Below are positions 27,174 through 37,235 of a stretch of 44,425 nt of DNA, in pieces. Position numbers and translations under genes: made by a program. The stretch is taken from the NCBI GenBank assembly GCA_032250735.1, contig JAVVEP010000024.1:1-44425 (forward strand), written 5' to 3'. The notes beneath the pieces were generated by a model, which was given only the letters and a program-made list of their open reading frames with translations, was not told the DNA's origin and did not search any database. This DNA is from Gammaproteobacteria bacterium. Its GTDB lineage: Bacteria > Pseudomonadota > Gammaproteobacteria > SZUA-152. How positions within the stretch are numbered: position 1 is the first letter of the stretch; each line of letters opens with the position of its first letter.

Positions 27174-27377
27174 TCTATTTAAATAAAGTATTATTTAAAG
27201 AAGTTATTATTACTATTATTAGGCTTACGCACAACTGTGGATAACTCTATTTATTATTTATATTCAATGAGTTATCTCGTTTCAAACCCGCTTGATAAGG
27301 CCGGTATCGATGCCCCAAATCCTGTGGGCAAAATGTGGATAAGTTTGTGAATCTATTGTTTTAAAAAGTTATCCACA
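27174..27377. other. oriC: Probable chromosomal replication origin (oriC)
   Basis: The dnaN-dnaA gap (27159-27488) contains three perfect 9-mer DnaA boxes: TGTGGATAA at 27236-27244 and 27334-27342, and TTATCCACA at 27369-27377; TGTGGGCAA (27323-27331) is a weaker one. Next to the first box is an AT-rich block (27174-27221), rich in TTA/TAT triplets, and another follows (27245-27275), suitable for unwinding. Genes on both sides are transcribed away. A fourth box lies upstream of dnaA at 29008, so part of the origin may be there. Confidence 0.85.
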
Positions 27378-27488
27378 GTCTGTACCCAGGATTTGGACCG
27401 AGCTTTTACGAGGATCATTTGTGTCGTTTTCCGTATCAATATCGATCCATTATTGCCCATTATGTGTGTCAGGTGGTGGAGAAAGACA

Positions 27489-28868
27489 TTAACTGGACAG
27501 GGTCCGCATAATGTTCGAATAGTCCTCCATGATGCGTGGCTCCGTTATTTTTAAGTCCGCCACCTTGCGACAGGCATGTAATACGGTGGTGTGATCACGG
27601 CCGCCAAAGGCATCCCCAATCTCAGGCAGGCTGTGATTGGTCAGTTCCTTGGCGATCGCCATGGCGATCTGTCGGGGCCGGGCAATGGATCGGGTTCGCT
27701 TTTTGGACAATAACTCTGCGACGCGTATTTTAAAATACTCTGCGACAGTTTTCTGTATATTTTCGATCGTGACCAGCTTGTCCTGTAGGGCGATGAGATC
27801 CTTGAGGGCCAGTTTTGCAAAATCCGGGGTGATGGGCTGGCCGGTAAACTTGGCGTTGGCGGTGACCCGGCGCAAGGCCCCTTCCAGCTCTCGAATATTG
27901 GAGCGGATCCGCTTGGCGATAAAGAAGGCGACATCCTGCGGTAGTTCCACCCCCATTTGGGCGGCCTTGGTCATCAGAATAGCGACCCGTGTCTCCAGCT
28001 CCGGCGGTTCGATCGCCACGGTCAATCCCCAGCCGAAACGCGATTTCAGGCGTTCTTCCAGTCCCGAAACCTCCTTGGGATAGCGATCACAGGTGAGGAT
28101 GATCTGTTGCTGACCTTCCAGTAACGCATTGAAAGTATGGAAGAATTCTTCCTGCGACCGTTCCTTGCCGGCAAAAAACTGGATGTCATCGATCAACAGG
28201 GCATTGACGGAACGGTAATAGCGCTTGAAGTCGTCGATCGCATTGTGCTGCAGGGCCTTCACCATGTCCTGCACAAAGCGCTCGGAGTGCAGGTAGACGA
28301 CCTTGGCGGCCGGGTTGCGCTCCACAATGAGGTTGCCCACGGCATGCATGAGATGGGTTTTTCCCAGCCCCACCCCGCCATAGATAAACAGGGGGTTATA
28401 GGCGCCGCCCGGATTTTCGCCGATCTGGTAGGAGGCCGCACGGGCCAGTTGGTTGGATTTGCCTTCGATAAAGTTTTCAAACGTGGCGCTGAGATTGAGG
28501 CCGCTATTGTGCGAGACCTTGCTGTTGCGCTGCCGGTCATTGCCCCGTTGCACCGGCATGGGGCCGGCACTACCGGCCGCGCGCTCGCGGCGGGCGGTCT
28601 GGTTGAGGCTGGGAGAGGAACCGCCGATCTCCAGGATGACGTCGTGACGGATGCTGTCGTCACCGGTCTCCTTGACCATCGCCTCGATGCGCTCGAGGAG
28701 CCGCGTGTTGACCCAGTCCAGCACAAAACGATTCGGCGCCAGCAGGCGTAGCTGGGTGTTGTCCTCCATCACCTGCAGGGGCCGAATCCAGGTATTGAAC
28801 TGCTGGGAGGTCAGTTCGGCCTCGAGACGGACCAGGCACTGCCGCCAGATCTCGGTAAACAGGCTCAA
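27489..28868 (-). CDS. dnaA: Chromosomal replication initiator DnaA
   Basis: A 459-aa AAA+ initiator that binds 9-mer boxes and opens oriC. Domain I is residues 1-85, a variable linker rich in R/S/G follows (about 86-125), Walker A GGVGLGKT is at 164-171, Walker B is LLIDDIQFF, and domain IV carries the DnaA-box helix [15 protein letters not shown] near the C-terminus. The start appears to be TTG at 28868, with GGAG eight bases upstream; there is no in-frame ATG that fits the family N-terminus ([15 protein letters not shown]). A rare start codon could limit expression. Confidence 0.97.
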   Translation of the reverse strand: MSLFTEIWRQCLVRLEAELTSQQFNTWIRPLQVMEDNTQLRLLAPNRFVLDWVNTRLLERIEAMVKETGDDSIRHDVILEIGGSSPSLNQTARRERAAGSAGPMPVQRGNDRQRNSKVSHNSGLNLSATFENFIEGKSNQLARAASYQIGENPGGAYNPLFIYGGVGLGKTHLMHAVGNLIVERNPAAKVVYLHSERFVQDMVKALQHNAIDDFKRYYRSVNALLIDDIQFFAGKERSQEEFFHTFNALLEGQQQIILTCDRYPKEVSGLEERLKSRFGWGLTVAIEPPELETRVAILMTKAAQMGVELPQDVAFFIAKRIRSNIRELEGALRRVTANAKFTGQPITPDFAKLALKDLIALQDKLVTIENIQKTVAEYFKIRVAELLSKKRTRSIARPRQIAMAIAKELTNHSLPEIGDAFGGRDHTTVLHACRKVADLKITEPRIMEDYSNIMRTLSS

Positions 28869-29007
28869 GACAGACGCTCCACGAGGGAGAGGCTGCGGTA
28901 ACCGACATGAAGGGCGAAATAGGTCATGATGTGCAGTGAAGGTCCAAGCGCTACGCTTGAAAACGAGTTGCCATAAAGATCGCCGAGTTTACCCGTGCCG
29001 GGGAAAG

Positions 29008-29016
29008 TTATCCACA
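29008..29016 (+). promoter_or_regulatory. DnaA box upstream of dnaA
   Basis: A perfect TTATCCACA 140 bases upstream of the dnaA start. Such boxes commonly allow DnaA to repress its own promoter and may also act in origin function. Confidence 0.75.
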
Positions 29017-29060
29017 CCGGTGGACAAATATCTCTTATCGCCGTTAGAGGGGGTAATCGC

Positions 29061-29090
29061 TTGACACAACAGGCCTTTTTAAAGTAATCT
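29061..29090 (+). promoter_or_regulatory. Sigma-70 promoter of the rpmH operon
   Basis: TTGACA (29061-29066) and TAATCT (29085-29090) are separated by 18 bases. It points toward rpmH-rnpA-yidD-yidC and is the best promoter match in the gap. Confidence 0.65.
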
Positions 29091-29372
29091 GCGCCGCTTT
29101 TTACGGGTATAAGGCCCTGGGTTTTAGGGCCGGATTTAGCGGATCACTTTTTGTGGAACCCCATACTCCTCATAGAGTAGTTCGTAAAAAATAAGTCAGT
29201 AAAAAAGACCTGTGGTAAAGACCCGGTGCTAAAAGGTCCGCCGCCAGAGGCGACCGGCAAAGTGAATCAAAAATCTACACTCAAGGGTGTCACTGCTCTT
29301 TCCGGACCCGGGACATCGGGTAGGGACTAGCAATGCACCGCGACATAATTAAAAACTTCGGAAGATAGTGCT

Positions 29373-29507
29373 ATGAAAAGAACCTTTCAACCCAGCAATT
29401 TACGCCGTGCGCGTACCCATGGCTTTCGTGCCCGTATGGCCACAAAATCCGGCCGCAAGATCATCAGCGCCCGTCGCGCCAAGGGCCGTAAGCGCCTAAG
29501 CGCGTAA
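29373..29507 (+). CDS. rpmH: 50S ribosomal protein L34
   Basis: A 44-aa, strongly basic ribosomal protein. [20 protein letters not shown] followed by [10 protein letters not shown] and a C-terminal [11 protein letters not shown] is the canonical L34 sequence. Length is typical (44-46). It is the first gene of the rightward run rpmH-rnpA-yidD-yidC; 171 bases separate it from rnpA. Confidence 0.98.
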   Translation: MKRTFQPSNLRRARTHGFRARMATKSGRKIISARRAKGRKRLSA

Positions 29508-29678
29508 AACAGACGCGCCAACCGATGGCTCAGGATGAGACGATCGGGGGCCGTTTGCGGATCTGGGCTCACCTGACGTGAGCTCCCCTTAAGAAGGTCC
29601 AGCAGAAGATCCAGCCTGTTTTCCGTCGAACAGACGTGGGATAAGCCGCTGAACTCATCACTACTGAAAGCAGGTTCA

Positions 29679-30104
29679 ATGGTATCGCAGATGGCGAATC
29701 AGCCAATGGCGGAAGATGAGACGGATGGCCATGCCGAAAAATGCACGGGCCAGTGTTTTCCGAAGACTTATCGCCTGCTCAGTAGTGCCGATTTTCAATG
29801 CGTGTTCAAGGCAACGGAATGCCGCTCCTCGGATAACGCCCTCACCGTGCTGGCGCGACACAATGGGTTGGATCATGCCCGTCTTGGTATGGCCATCAGC
29901 AAACGTTTCATCAAAACCGCGGTGGGACGTAATCGCGTCAAACGCCTGATCCGCGAGAGTTTCAGGCAGCATTACGCCATACTGTCGGGACTGGATATCG
30001 TGGTGTTGAATCGGGACGCGGCACACACGACGAGCAACCCGGACCTGACAAAGGCACTGAAGGCACACTGGCGAAGAGTCGCAAAACGATGCGAAAAATC
30101 CTGA
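29679..30104 (+). CDS. rnpA: Ribonuclease P protein component
   Basis: A 141-aa basic protein that assists the RNase P RNA in maturing tRNA 5' ends. The signature GRNRVKRLIRESFR lies at about residues 83-96, after YRLLSSADFQCVF at the N-terminal side, which contacts the pre-tRNA leader. The first ~25 residues (acidic, MANQPMAEDETDG) exceed the family length, so a later start is possible. It overlaps yidD by 16 bases. Confidence 0.96.
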   Translation: MVSQMANQPMAEDETDGHAEKCTGQCFPKTYRLLSSADFQCVFKATECRSSDNALTVLARHNGLDHARLGMAISKRFIKTAVGRNRVKRLIRESFRQHYAILSGLDIVVLNRDAAHTTSNPDLTKALKAHWRRVAKRCEKS

Positions 30105-30367
30105 TCCTCATCATCCGTGCGTATCAATATCTGCTGAGCCCCCTGCTCGGTCCGAGTTGCCGTTTTTATCCCAGTTGTTCCTGTTATGCCCAGGAGGCCC
30201 TGCAACAGCATGGCGTGATCAAGGGGGGCTGGTTGGCCCTGCGGCGCCTGCTGCGCTGCCACCCCTGGCACCCGGGCGGCATCGATCTCGTTCCCGGGCA
30301 GGACGCCCCGGGCGGTACCCATTCACAGCAACATCATCACAAGTGCGCCGTAAAAAATAATGGATAA
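30089..30367 (+). CDS. yidD: YidD, membrane protein insertion efficiency factor
   Basis: A 92-aa membrane-associated protein that assists YidC-dependent insertion. The conserved core is YQYLLSPLLGPSCRFYPSCS followed by CYAQEAL, GGWLALRRLLRCHPWHPGG and DLVP. The C-terminus is histidine-rich (HSQQHHHK). It overlaps rnpA upstream (16 bases) and yidC downstream (8 bases), the classic order, and is likely translationally coupled to both. Confidence 0.96.
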   Translation: MRKILILIIRAYQYLLSPLLGPSCRFYPSCSCYAQEALQQHGVIKGGWLALRRLLRCHPWHPGGIDLVPGQDAPGGTHSQQHHHKCAVKNNG

Positions 30368-32021
30368 TCAAAGACTGGTTTTATTTATCGCCCTCTCGTT
30401 GGTCATTTTGATGATCTTCACCGCCTGGCAGGCGGAAAATCAACCGCCCGCCCCGGCGGTGGTCGAGACCAGCGGCCCCGGTGTGGCGGGTGAAACGGCG
30501 TCCGTCCCGCCCGCCGATACCCCGGCCGTGATCCCGAGCCTGCGCGATCCCGCCAGCAGCAGCCAGGCCGATGCGGCGCCCGGCATCACCAGGATGGGCG
30601 GTGAGTCGATCAGCGTGACCACGGATATGTTGAAGGTGACGATCAATACCGCCGGTGGCGAGATCAGTCAGGTGGCCTTGCCCCGGTATCCGGCTGAACA
30701 GGATACGCCGGAGGTCCCGATCCAGTTATTGAATGACCGCATGCCGCGCTATTTTGTGGCGCAGTCCGGCCTGCTCGCCTCACAGGGCAAGGCCCCCGAT
30801 CACCATGCACTCTATCGCGCCGAGCAAACCGACTATGTGCTGACCGAGGGTCAGGACGAGCTAAAGGTGGCCCTGCGCTGGCAGAGCGATGACGGTATCG
30901 CGGTCACCAAAACCTACACCTTCCAGCGCGACAGCTATGTCATTGCCATCGATGTAGAGGTACACAATGCCAGTCAGGAGATCTGGAAGGGTCGCAGCTA
31001 CGAGCAGTTTCAGCGCACCGAGATGGCGCGCGAGTCCATGTTCATCTACACCTACACGGGTGGCGTGGTCTCCAGCAGCTGGGACCCCTACGAAAAGGTG
31101 GAATTCAGTGACATGGCGCAATGGAAGCCGGAGCAGAGTTACAACACCGGCGGCTGGATCGCCATGTTGCAGCACTACTTTCTGGCCGCCTGGATTCCCC
31201 CGGCCGATGCCGCCAGCCACTTTTACACCAAGGCCCTGGCCGATGGCCGTTACCTGCTGGGCCTCTCCGGTGAGGAGCGCGTCGCCGAGCCGGGTGGCCG
31301 CGCCCATTTCGGCACACGGTTTTTTGCCGGCCCGAAGGACCAGCATCGCCTGGAACAGATCGATCCCAATCTGCGCCTGACCGTCGACTATGGGGTACTG
31401 GATATCCTCGCCAAGCCCGTGTTCTGGGTAATGGAAAAGATCTATAGCGTGGTGGGCAACTGGGGTCTGGCGATCGTCTTCGTGACCCTGATCATCAAGC
31501 TGATCTTCTATCCGCTGTCCGCCGCCAGTTACAAGAGCATGGCCAACATGCGCCGTCTGACCCCCAAACTGAAGGCTCTCAAGGAGCGTTACGGGGATGA
31601 CCGGCAGAAGATGAGCCAGGCGATGATGGAGATCTACAAGAAGGAAAAGATCAATCCCCTGGGCGGCTGCCTGCCGATCCTGGTGCAGATCCCGGTCTTC
31701 ATCGCGCTGTACTGGGTGCTGCTGGAGAGTGTGGAAATGCGCCAGGCGCCCTTCTTCCTGTGGATTCAGGACCTGTCCGCCAAGGACCCCTATTACGTGC
31801 TGCCACTGTTGATGGGCATCAGCATGTTCATTCAGCAAAAGCTCAACCCGCCGCCGATGGACCCCGTGCAGCAAAAGGTGATGCAGGCCCTGCCGATCAT
31901 CTTTACCGCCTTTTTTGCCTTCTTCCCGGCCGGGCTGGTGTTGTACTGGGTGGTGAATAACTGCCTGTCCATTGCCCAGCAATGGTATATCACCCGCCAG
32001 GTCGAGGCGCAGGCCAGCTAG
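30360..32021 (+). CDS. yidC: Membrane protein insertase YidC
   Basis: A 553-aa inner-membrane insertase. An N-terminal membrane anchor (about 4-23) is followed by a proline- and alanine-rich linker (about 25-70), the large periplasmic beta domain (about 75-340), and five C-terminal membrane segments starting near NWGLAIVFVTLIIKLIFYPL with the coiled cytoplasmic C1 loop (MRRLTPKLKALKERYG). Length matches E. coli (548). Located after yidD and before mnmE. Confidence 0.97.
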   Translation: MDNQRLVLFIALSLVILMIFTAWQAENQPPAPAVVETSGPGVAGETASVPPADTPAVIPSLRDPASSSQADAAPGITRMGGESISVTTDMLKVTINTAGGEISQVALPRYPAEQDTPEVPIQLLNDRMPRYFVAQSGLLASQGKAPDHHALYRAEQTDYVLTEGQDELKVALRWQSDDGIAVTKTYTFQRDSYVIAIDVEVHNASQEIWKGRSYEQFQRTEMARESMFIYTYTGGVVSSSWDPYEKVEFSDMAQWKPEQSYNTGGWIAMLQHYFLAAWIPPADAASHFYTKALADGRYLLGLSGEERVAEPGGRAHFGTRFFAGPKDQHRLEQIDPNLRLTVDYGVLDILAKPVFWVMEKIYSVVGNWGLAIVFVTLIIKLIFYPLSAASYKSMANMRRLTPKLKALKERYGDDRQKMSQAMMEIYKKEKINPLGGCLPILVQIPVFIALYWVLLESVEMRQAPFFLWIQDLSAKDPYYVLPLLMGISMFIQQKLNPPPMDPVQQKVMQALPIIFTAFFAFFPAGLVLYWVVNNCLSIAQQWYITRQVEAQAS

Positions 32022-32081
32022 GAGGCGGTCGGTAGTAAGGCCGGCCTCGCCCCGGGGCGGAAAACGCGCAGTGAGCCGACG

Positions 32082-33506
32082 GTGGAAATAGTGCAAGCCT
32101 CAGTGCAAACCAGATTGCAAACCAAAGTGCAGACCCGTGACGCGATCAACCGCAACAGCGCTTTAGAGACCATCGCCGCCCTGGCCACCCCGCCGGGACG
32201 TGGCGGGGTGGGCATCATCCGTATCTCCGGGCCCCTGGCCGGCGCCATCGCCGCGCAGATGGTCGGCCATGTGCCCGCCCCGCGCCAGGCGGAATACCTC
32301 CCCTTTCGGGCCGCCGATGGCGCAGCGCTCGACACCGGCCTGGCCCTCTATTTCCCCGCCCCCCACTCCTTTACCGGTGAAGATGTGCTGGAACTGCAGG
32401 GCCACGGCGGTCCGGTGGTGATGGACATGCTGCTGCAGCGCTGCCTGGGCCTGGGGGCCCGCGCGGCCCGCCCCGGCGAGTTCTCCGAGCGGGCCTTTCT
32501 CAATGACAAGATGGACCTGGCCCAGGCCGAGGCGGTGGCCGATCTCATCGACAGCGCCTCCGCCCAGGCGGCGCGCCTCGCGTTGCGCTCCCTGCAGGGG
32601 GCCTTTTCCGAGCGGGTGCACGAGCTAGTGGCGGCGCTCACCGAGCTGCGCCAGTACGTGGAATCCGCCATTGACTTTCCGGAAGAGGAGATCGATTTTC
32701 TGGGCGACGGCCAGGTACAGGCCCGGCTGGAGGCGGTGCAGGCCCGGCTGGCCGAAACGCTGGCCAGCGCCCAGCAGGGGAACCTGCTGCGCGAGGGGAT
32801 GACCGTGGTGATCGCCGGCCGCCCCAACGCCGGAAAATCGACCCTGCTCAATGCCCTGTCCGGCCGCGACACCGCCATCGTCACCGCCATTCCTGGCACC
32901 ACCCGGGATGTGCTGCGGGAGCAGATCCAGATCGATGGCCTGCCCCTGCACATCATCGATACCGCGGGTCTGCGGGATAGCGACGACGCCGTAGAGCAGG
33001 AGGGCGTGCGCCGCGCCTGGGCGGAGATCGCGGCCGCCGATCGCATCCTGTTCCTGCATGACGTGACCCAGCCGTTCGACGCCCCGGAGCAGGACCTGCT
33101 GGCCAGACTGGCGGATGCCGGACCGGCGATCACGGTGCTGCAGAACAAACTCGACCTGCTGGGCGCGGCGCCGGTGGAGCCGGCGGTGACGGGATTCGAG
33201 ACCCTGGCGGTCTCGGCCCAGACCGGTGCCGGCCTGCCCGCCCTGCGCGAGCATCTCAAAACCTGTGTCGGCTATGCGGCCAGCGGTGAGGGCCAGTTCA
33301 TGGCGCGCCGCCGTCACCTGGACGCCCTGTCCCAGGCCCAGCAACACCTGGCGCATGGGCAACGACAGCTGCAGGACTACGCCGCCGGTGAGCTGCTGGC
33401 GGAGGAGCTGCGGCAGGCCCAGCAGGTGCTGGGCGAGATCACCGGCACGGTCACCGCCGACGAGCTGCTGGGAAAGATCTTCGCCAGCTTCTGTATTGGC
33501 AAATAA
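32082..33506 (+). CDS. mnmE: tRNA uridine-5-carboxymethylaminomethyl(34) synthesis GTPase MnmE
   Basis: A 474-aa GTPase that with MnmG modifies wobble uridine in tRNA. It has a tetrahydrofolate-binding N-terminal domain ([20 protein letters not shown]), a helical domain, and an inserted G domain: GRPNAGKS (246-253), GTTRD, DTAGLR and NKLDL. It ends with the catalytic cysteine motif FCIGK. There is no ATG near the family start; possible GTG starts are 32082, 32091, 32103 and 32127, and this region is a 12-bp tandem repeat. I keep 32082, but 32091 has the better ribosome site (GGTGGA). mnmG is not adjacent. Confidence 0.95.
   Translation: MEIVQASVQTRLQTKVQTRDAINRNSALETIAALATPPGRGGVGIIRISGPLAGAIAAQMVGHVPAPRQAEYLPFRAADGAALDTGLALYFPAPHSFTGEDVLELQGHGGPVVMDMLLQRCLGLGARAARPGEFSERAFLNDKMDLAQAEAVADLIDSASAQAARLALRSLQGAFSERVHELVAALTELRQYVESAIDFPEEEIDFLGDGQVQARLEAVQARLAETLASAQQGNLLREGMTVVIAGRPNAGKSTLLNALSGRDTAIVTAIPGTTRDVLREQIQIDGLPLHIIDTAGLRDSDDAVEQEGVRRAWAEIAAADRILFLHDVTQPFDAPEQDLLARLADAGPAITVLQNKLDLLGAAPVEPAVTGFETLAVSAQTGAGLPALREHLKTCVGYAASGEGQFMARRRHLDALSQAQQHLAHGQRQLQDYAAGELLAEELRQAQQVLGEITGTVTADELLGKIFASFCIGK
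32091..32138 (+). repeat. Four tandem 12-bp repeats at the start of mnmE
   Basis: Units GTGCAAGCCTCA, GTGCAAACCAGA, TTGCAAACCAAA and GTGCAGACCCGT, in frame with mnmE, encode [16 protein letters not shown]. Three units begin with GTG, creating serial potential start codons. Confidence 0.85.
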
Positions 33507-33513
33507 GCACGAC

Positions 33514-35772
33514 ATGCCCGCGAGACCCCGCCTGGCCCATAGTGCACACCGCGTCGCAGTGGCGACGGCGGCTATGGCCGGCGCCCTGCTGCTGTGCGCC
33601 CCGGCGCTGTCGGCGGCGGAGATACCCTGGCAACACTGCCGCACACCCTTTGTCGACATCGCCCCGCCATACCCGGCGCCAGCGGGCACCGACCAGCCGG
33701 GCTGGCGCTTTAGCGCGGACCAGGCAGTAATCGAAAAAAATCAGTACCGGCTGGAGGGCAAGGTGGTGGGCCGCCAGGACGGGCAGCGGCTGTGGGCGGA
33801 CCGCCTGCACTACGACGAACAGACCGAGACCGTGCAGGCCGACGGCCAGGTGCGTTACGAAAACGGGACCCAGGTGTTGACCAGCGACAGCGCCCGTCTG
33901 GACCTGGCGACCGACAGCGGCGATTTCAGTCCCGCCCGCTTCTGGCTGACCGACCAGCATATTCGTGGCCAGGCCGACAGGCTGGAGCTGCTGGGCCCCA
34001 CCCGCACCCGCCTGCAGGCGGCCCGCTTCACCACCTGCGATGAAGGCAATGAGATCTGGCTGCTGAGGGCCTCCAGCCTGGAGCTGGACACGGCGGCCAA
34101 TGAGGGCGTCGCCCGCCACGCCCGCGTCAGTTTTCTGCACGTGCCGATCTTCTATTTCCCCTACCTGAGTTTTCCGCTGGCGGGTCGCAAGACCGGTTTC
34201 CTGGTGCCCTCGATCGGTGAGACCTCGGTGGCGGGCACGGAGGTGGCGGTACCCTGGTACTGGAACATGGCGCCGCAGCGGGATGCGACCCTGACCCCAC
34301 GGCTGATGACGCGCCGCGGCACCTTGCTGGAGGGCGAGTTTCGCTACCTGAATGAAAACAGCCGCGGCCAGCTGGATCTGGGCCACATCAGCGATGACCG
34401 GGTGTTCGGAGAGGAGCGCAGTGCGCTGAAGTTTAGCCACGCCGGCACGCCGGCGGCGGGATGGCGGACCCAGATGGACTACCGCTTCGCGTCGGACAAG
34501 GACTATCTGGATGACTTTGGCGGTGACCTGGCGACCACCAGCGTGACCCACCTGGAGCGCCGGGGTGAGGTGGAATACCGTGGCGAGGCCTGGCGCGCGA
34601 ACCTGCTGTTGCAGGGTTATCAGACCCTGGATGAAAGTCTGCCGGTCAGCGCCCGCCCCTATCAGCGCCTGCCCCAGCTGCGGCTCTCCAGCCGCGAATG
34701 GGTGGCGCCGGCGGGACTGACCCTGAGCCTGGCGGGTGAGGCGGTGCGCTTTGATCGCGCCGAGGGTGTGGTGGGCAGTCGGCTGGATCTGCAGGGCCAG
34801 CTGGGCTGGCCGCTGCGCGGGGCGCCAGGCTTCCTGTTGCCGAGGCTGTCCTTCCGCCACACCCAGTATGCCCTGCAGGAGTCGCGACACGAGGTGGATC
34901 CCGGCGTCGATGCCAGCCCGGCGCGCAGCCTGCCCCTGTTTAGCCTGGATGGCGGGCTGGTGTTCGAACGTGAGCTGGAGGGCTGGGGCCGGGCCCGACG
35001 CCAGACCCTGGAGCCACGCCTCTATTATCTGTACGTACCCAAACGGCAACAGGATGAGCTGATCGTCGATACGGCCGGCGTGTCGCGGGTGTTTGACAGC
35101 AGCCTGTCGCTGTTCGGTTTTGATCAGCTGTTTCGGGAAAATCGCTTCAACGGGGCCGACCGTGTCGGCGACGCCAATCAGCTGAGCCTGGCGCTCAACA
35201 CCCGCTTTTATGATGAGCGCGGCCGGGAACTGTTGAACGCAGGCCTGGGTCGTATCCTCTATTTTCGTGACCGCGAGGTGACCCTGCCGGGGCAGAGCGT
35301 GGAGACCGAGGCGCAGTCGGACTGGCTGGCGATGCTGCGCAGTCGCTGGACACCGACCCAGAGCGCCAGCGCCAGCTGGCAGTGGAATGACCGCGAAGAG
35401 AAGACCGAACGGGGCACCCTGGACTGGCGCTATCAGAAGGATCAGCGCCGGGTGCTGCGGCTGGGCTATCGTTATGAACGCGACATCCGCAAGCAGGTGG
35501 ATATCGCCGGGATGTGGCCGGTGACCGCGCGCTGGTCGGTGGTGGGCCGCTGGCTGCGCGCGCTGGAAGAAGAGGTGACGCTGGAGTCGCTGGCCGGCAT
35601 CGAGTACCAGAGCTGCTGCTGGTCGCTGCGCGTGGTGCAACGCCGTTACCGGGTGGATGTCAGCGAGGCCGAGCTGAGCGACTCCCTGTGGCTGCAACTG
35701 GAGCTGAAGGGCCTGACCAGCGTGGGCCGTAAGGTCGAGGATCTGCTGGCACGTGATATCCTAGCGCCCTGA
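33514..35772 (+). CDS. lptD: LPS-assembly protein LptD
   Basis: A 752-aa outer-membrane beta-barrel that, with LptE, places lipopolysaccharide in the outer leaflet. The signal peptide ends near ALSA (31-34), a periplasmic OstA/beta-jellyroll domain follows (about 60-215, with AGRKTGFLVPSIG soon after), and the rest is barrel. Four mature cysteines, C42, C175 and adjacent C701-C702, match the E. coli disulphide pattern (C31, C173, C724, C725). The start at 33514 is seven bases after mnmE; upstream in-frame extension lies inside mnmE and is excluded. First of lptD-surA-pdxA-rsmA. Confidence 0.97.
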   Translation: MPARPRLAHSAHRVAVATAAMAGALLLCAPALSAAEIPWQHCRTPFVDIAPPYPAPAGTDQPGWRFSADQAVIEKNQYRLEGKVVGRQDGQRLWADRLHYDEQTETVQADGQVRYENGTQVLTSDSARLDLATDSGDFSPARFWLTDQHIRGQADRLELLGPTRTRLQAARFTTCDEGNEIWLLRASSLELDTAANEGVARHARVSFLHVPIFYFPYLSFPLAGRKTGFLVPSIGETSVAGTEVAVPWYWNMAPQRDATLTPRLMTRRGTLLEGEFRYLNENSRGQLDLGHISDDRVFGEERSALKFSHAGTPAAGWRTQMDYRFASDKDYLDDFGGDLATTSVTHLERRGEVEYRGEAWRANLLLQGYQTLDESLPVSARPYQRLPQLRLSSREWVAPAGLTLSLAGEAVRFDRAEGVVGSRLDLQGQLGWPLRGAPGFLLPRLSFRHTQYALQESRHEVDPGVDASPARSLPLFSLDGGLVFERELEGWGRARRQTLEPRLYYLYVPKRQQDELIVDTAGVSRVFDSSLSLFGFDQLFRENRFNGADRVGDANQLSLALNTRFYDERGRELLNAGLGRILYFRDREVTLPGQSVETEAQSDWLAMLRSRWTPTQSASASWQWNDREEKTERGTLDWRYQKDQRRVLRLGYRYERDIRKQVDIAGMWPVTARWSVVGRWLRALEEEVTLESLAGIEYQSCCWSLRVVQRRYRVDVSEAELSDSLWLQLELKGLTSVGRKVEDLLARDILAP

Positions 35773-35841
35773 GCCGCCGCATGCGTACGCCGGGTGCCCA
35801 CCGAAAACCGCCAGCCAATAGCAACCGAGAGAGCCTTTTCC

Positions 35842-37176
35842 ATGAAGCAAGTTGTAAGCAACAACCGAAGCCTGGGCATGATAGTAACGCTGGCGATGAT
35901 GGCCAGCCTGATCACACTGCCCCTTACCGGCCCCTCGGCGCAGGCCGCGCTGACAATTGCCGATCCGCTGGATCGCATCGTGGCGGTGGTCAATGATCAG
36001 GTGATCACCGCCCTCGAGCTGGACAAGGAGATGCAGCTGATCAAACAGCAGCTGCGTCAGCAGAACACCCAGCTGCCCCCCGACGCGGTGCTGCAGCGCC
36101 AATTGCTGGAGCGCCTGATCCTGCGCAACATTCAGTTGCAGATTGCAAACCGCGGCAGCATCCGGGTGGATGAGGAGACCCTCAATCGCACCGTGGAAAA
36201 TATCGCCGCGCAGAACCGCATGAGCCTGGGCCAGTTCCGTGACACCCTTGCCAGAGAGGGGCTGGACTATGAAGACTTTCGCGAAAACATGCGTGAAGAG
36301 ATCACCATCAATCGTCTGCAGCAGAGCCAGGTAACCAACCGGATCGTCATCACCCAACAGGAAATAGACACCTTTATCAGCAACCAGGCATTGCGCAGTG
36401 GTGTCGATAAGGAATTCCATCTCGGCCATATCCTGATTTCCGTACCCGAAGCGGCGAGCGCGGAGAACATTGCCGCGGCCCGGGCAAAGGCCGAAAAGGT
36501 GGTTGCCGAACTGCGTGCCGGCGCCGATTTTTATCAGACTGCGGTGTCGGTGTCTGACGGGCAGCAGGCGCTGGAAGGCGGCGATCTTGGCTGGCGTCGG
36601 GCCGCCGCCCTGCCGACCCTGTTTGCTGACTGGGTGCTCTTGCAACAAGACAACAGCATCAGCGACGCCCTGCGCAGCCCCAGTGGTTTTCACATCATTA
36701 AATTGCTGGACCAGCGCAGCCCCGAGGCCCGGCATGTGGTGACGCAGAGCCATGCCCGCCACATCCTGATTCGCCCGGAGCTGGGAGAGGACAATGACCA
36801 GGCCCTCGCACGGCTGCACGAGATCCGCCGGCGTCTGCTGGACGGAGAGGATTTTGCATCGCTGGCCAGGGCCGAATCCAAGGACCCCGGTTCCGCCGTC
36901 CAGGGCGGCGACCTGGGCTGGGTGAATCCGGGTGAGATGGTGCCCGAGTTTGAACAGGCGATGCAGGCCCTGGCAGTGAATGAGATCAGCCAGCCGGTAC
37001 GCACCCAGTTTGGCTGGCATGTACTGCAGGTGCTGGAACGCAGAGACCACGACAACACCGCAAAGGTGCAGCGTGAAAAGGCCCAGGAGGTGCTGCGCGC
37101 GCGTAAAACAGACCCGGCCATGCAGGCGTGGATACGCCGCATCCGTGATGAGGCCTTTGTCGAAAATCGCCTCTAA
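35842..37176 (+). CDS. surA: Periplasmic chaperone/peptidyl-prolyl isomerase SurA
   Basis: A 444-aa chaperone for outer-membrane proteins such as LptD. The signal peptide ends at SAQA (about residue 35), the N-terminal chaperone module begins [13 protein letters not shown], and two parvulin domains follow (about 205-305 and 315-415; LGHILIS and ARHILIR, each with GGDLGW). A GTG start 16 codons upstream would disrupt the signal peptide and has no ribosome site. Standard position between lptD and pdxA. Confidence 0.96.
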   Translation: MKQVVSNNRSLGMIVTLAMMASLITLPLTGPSAQAALTIADPLDRIVAVVNDQVITALELDKEMQLIKQQLRQQNTQLPPDAVLQRQLLERLILRNIQLQIANRGSIRVDEETLNRTVENIAAQNRMSLGQFRDTLAREGLDYEDFRENMREEITINRLQQSQVTNRIVITQQEIDTFISNQALRSGVDKEFHLGHILISVPEAASAENIAAARAKAEKVVAELRAGADFYQTAVSVSDGQQALEGGDLGWRRAAALPTLFADWVLLQQDNSISDALRSPSGFHIIKLLDQRSPEARHVVTQSHARHILIRPELGEDNDQALARLHEIRRRLLDGEDFASLARAESKDPGSAVQGGDLGWVNPGEMVPEFEQAMQALAVNEISQPVRTQFGWHVLQVLERRDHDNTAKVQREKAQEVLRARKTDPAMQAWIRRIRDEAFVENRL

Positions 37177-37235
37177 CTAACAGCCGGACCACGGCGACAA
37201 CCACACAATTGACCATCCCCACGATACAGGCAGCG

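Larger units (their letters stand above)
28869..29372. other. dnaA-rpmH intergenic region
   Basis: 504 bases with divergent promoters. It holds one perfect DnaA box, TTATCCACA at 29008-29016, and the promoter at 29061-29090. The stretch 29091-29372 would be a long rpmH leader; it contains short GC-rich inverted repeats but nothing I can name as an RNA element. In Pseudomonas the origin lies in this gap, so it may contribute here too. Confidence 0.6.

Noticed and set aside
27159-29372. Search for tRNA or small RNA genes around dnaA
   Set aside because: No cloverleaf or conserved RNA motif could be recognised by eye.
32091-32138. Tandem repeats in mnmE considered as a CRISPR-like or phase-variation array
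   Set aside because: No spacers, units are diverged and in frame; only simple repeat expansion is supported.
33451-35697. A 748-codon open frame on the minus strand opposite lptD
   Set aside because: It is exactly antisense to a clearly recognised gene; GC-rich codon bias leaves such frames open. No family resemblance.
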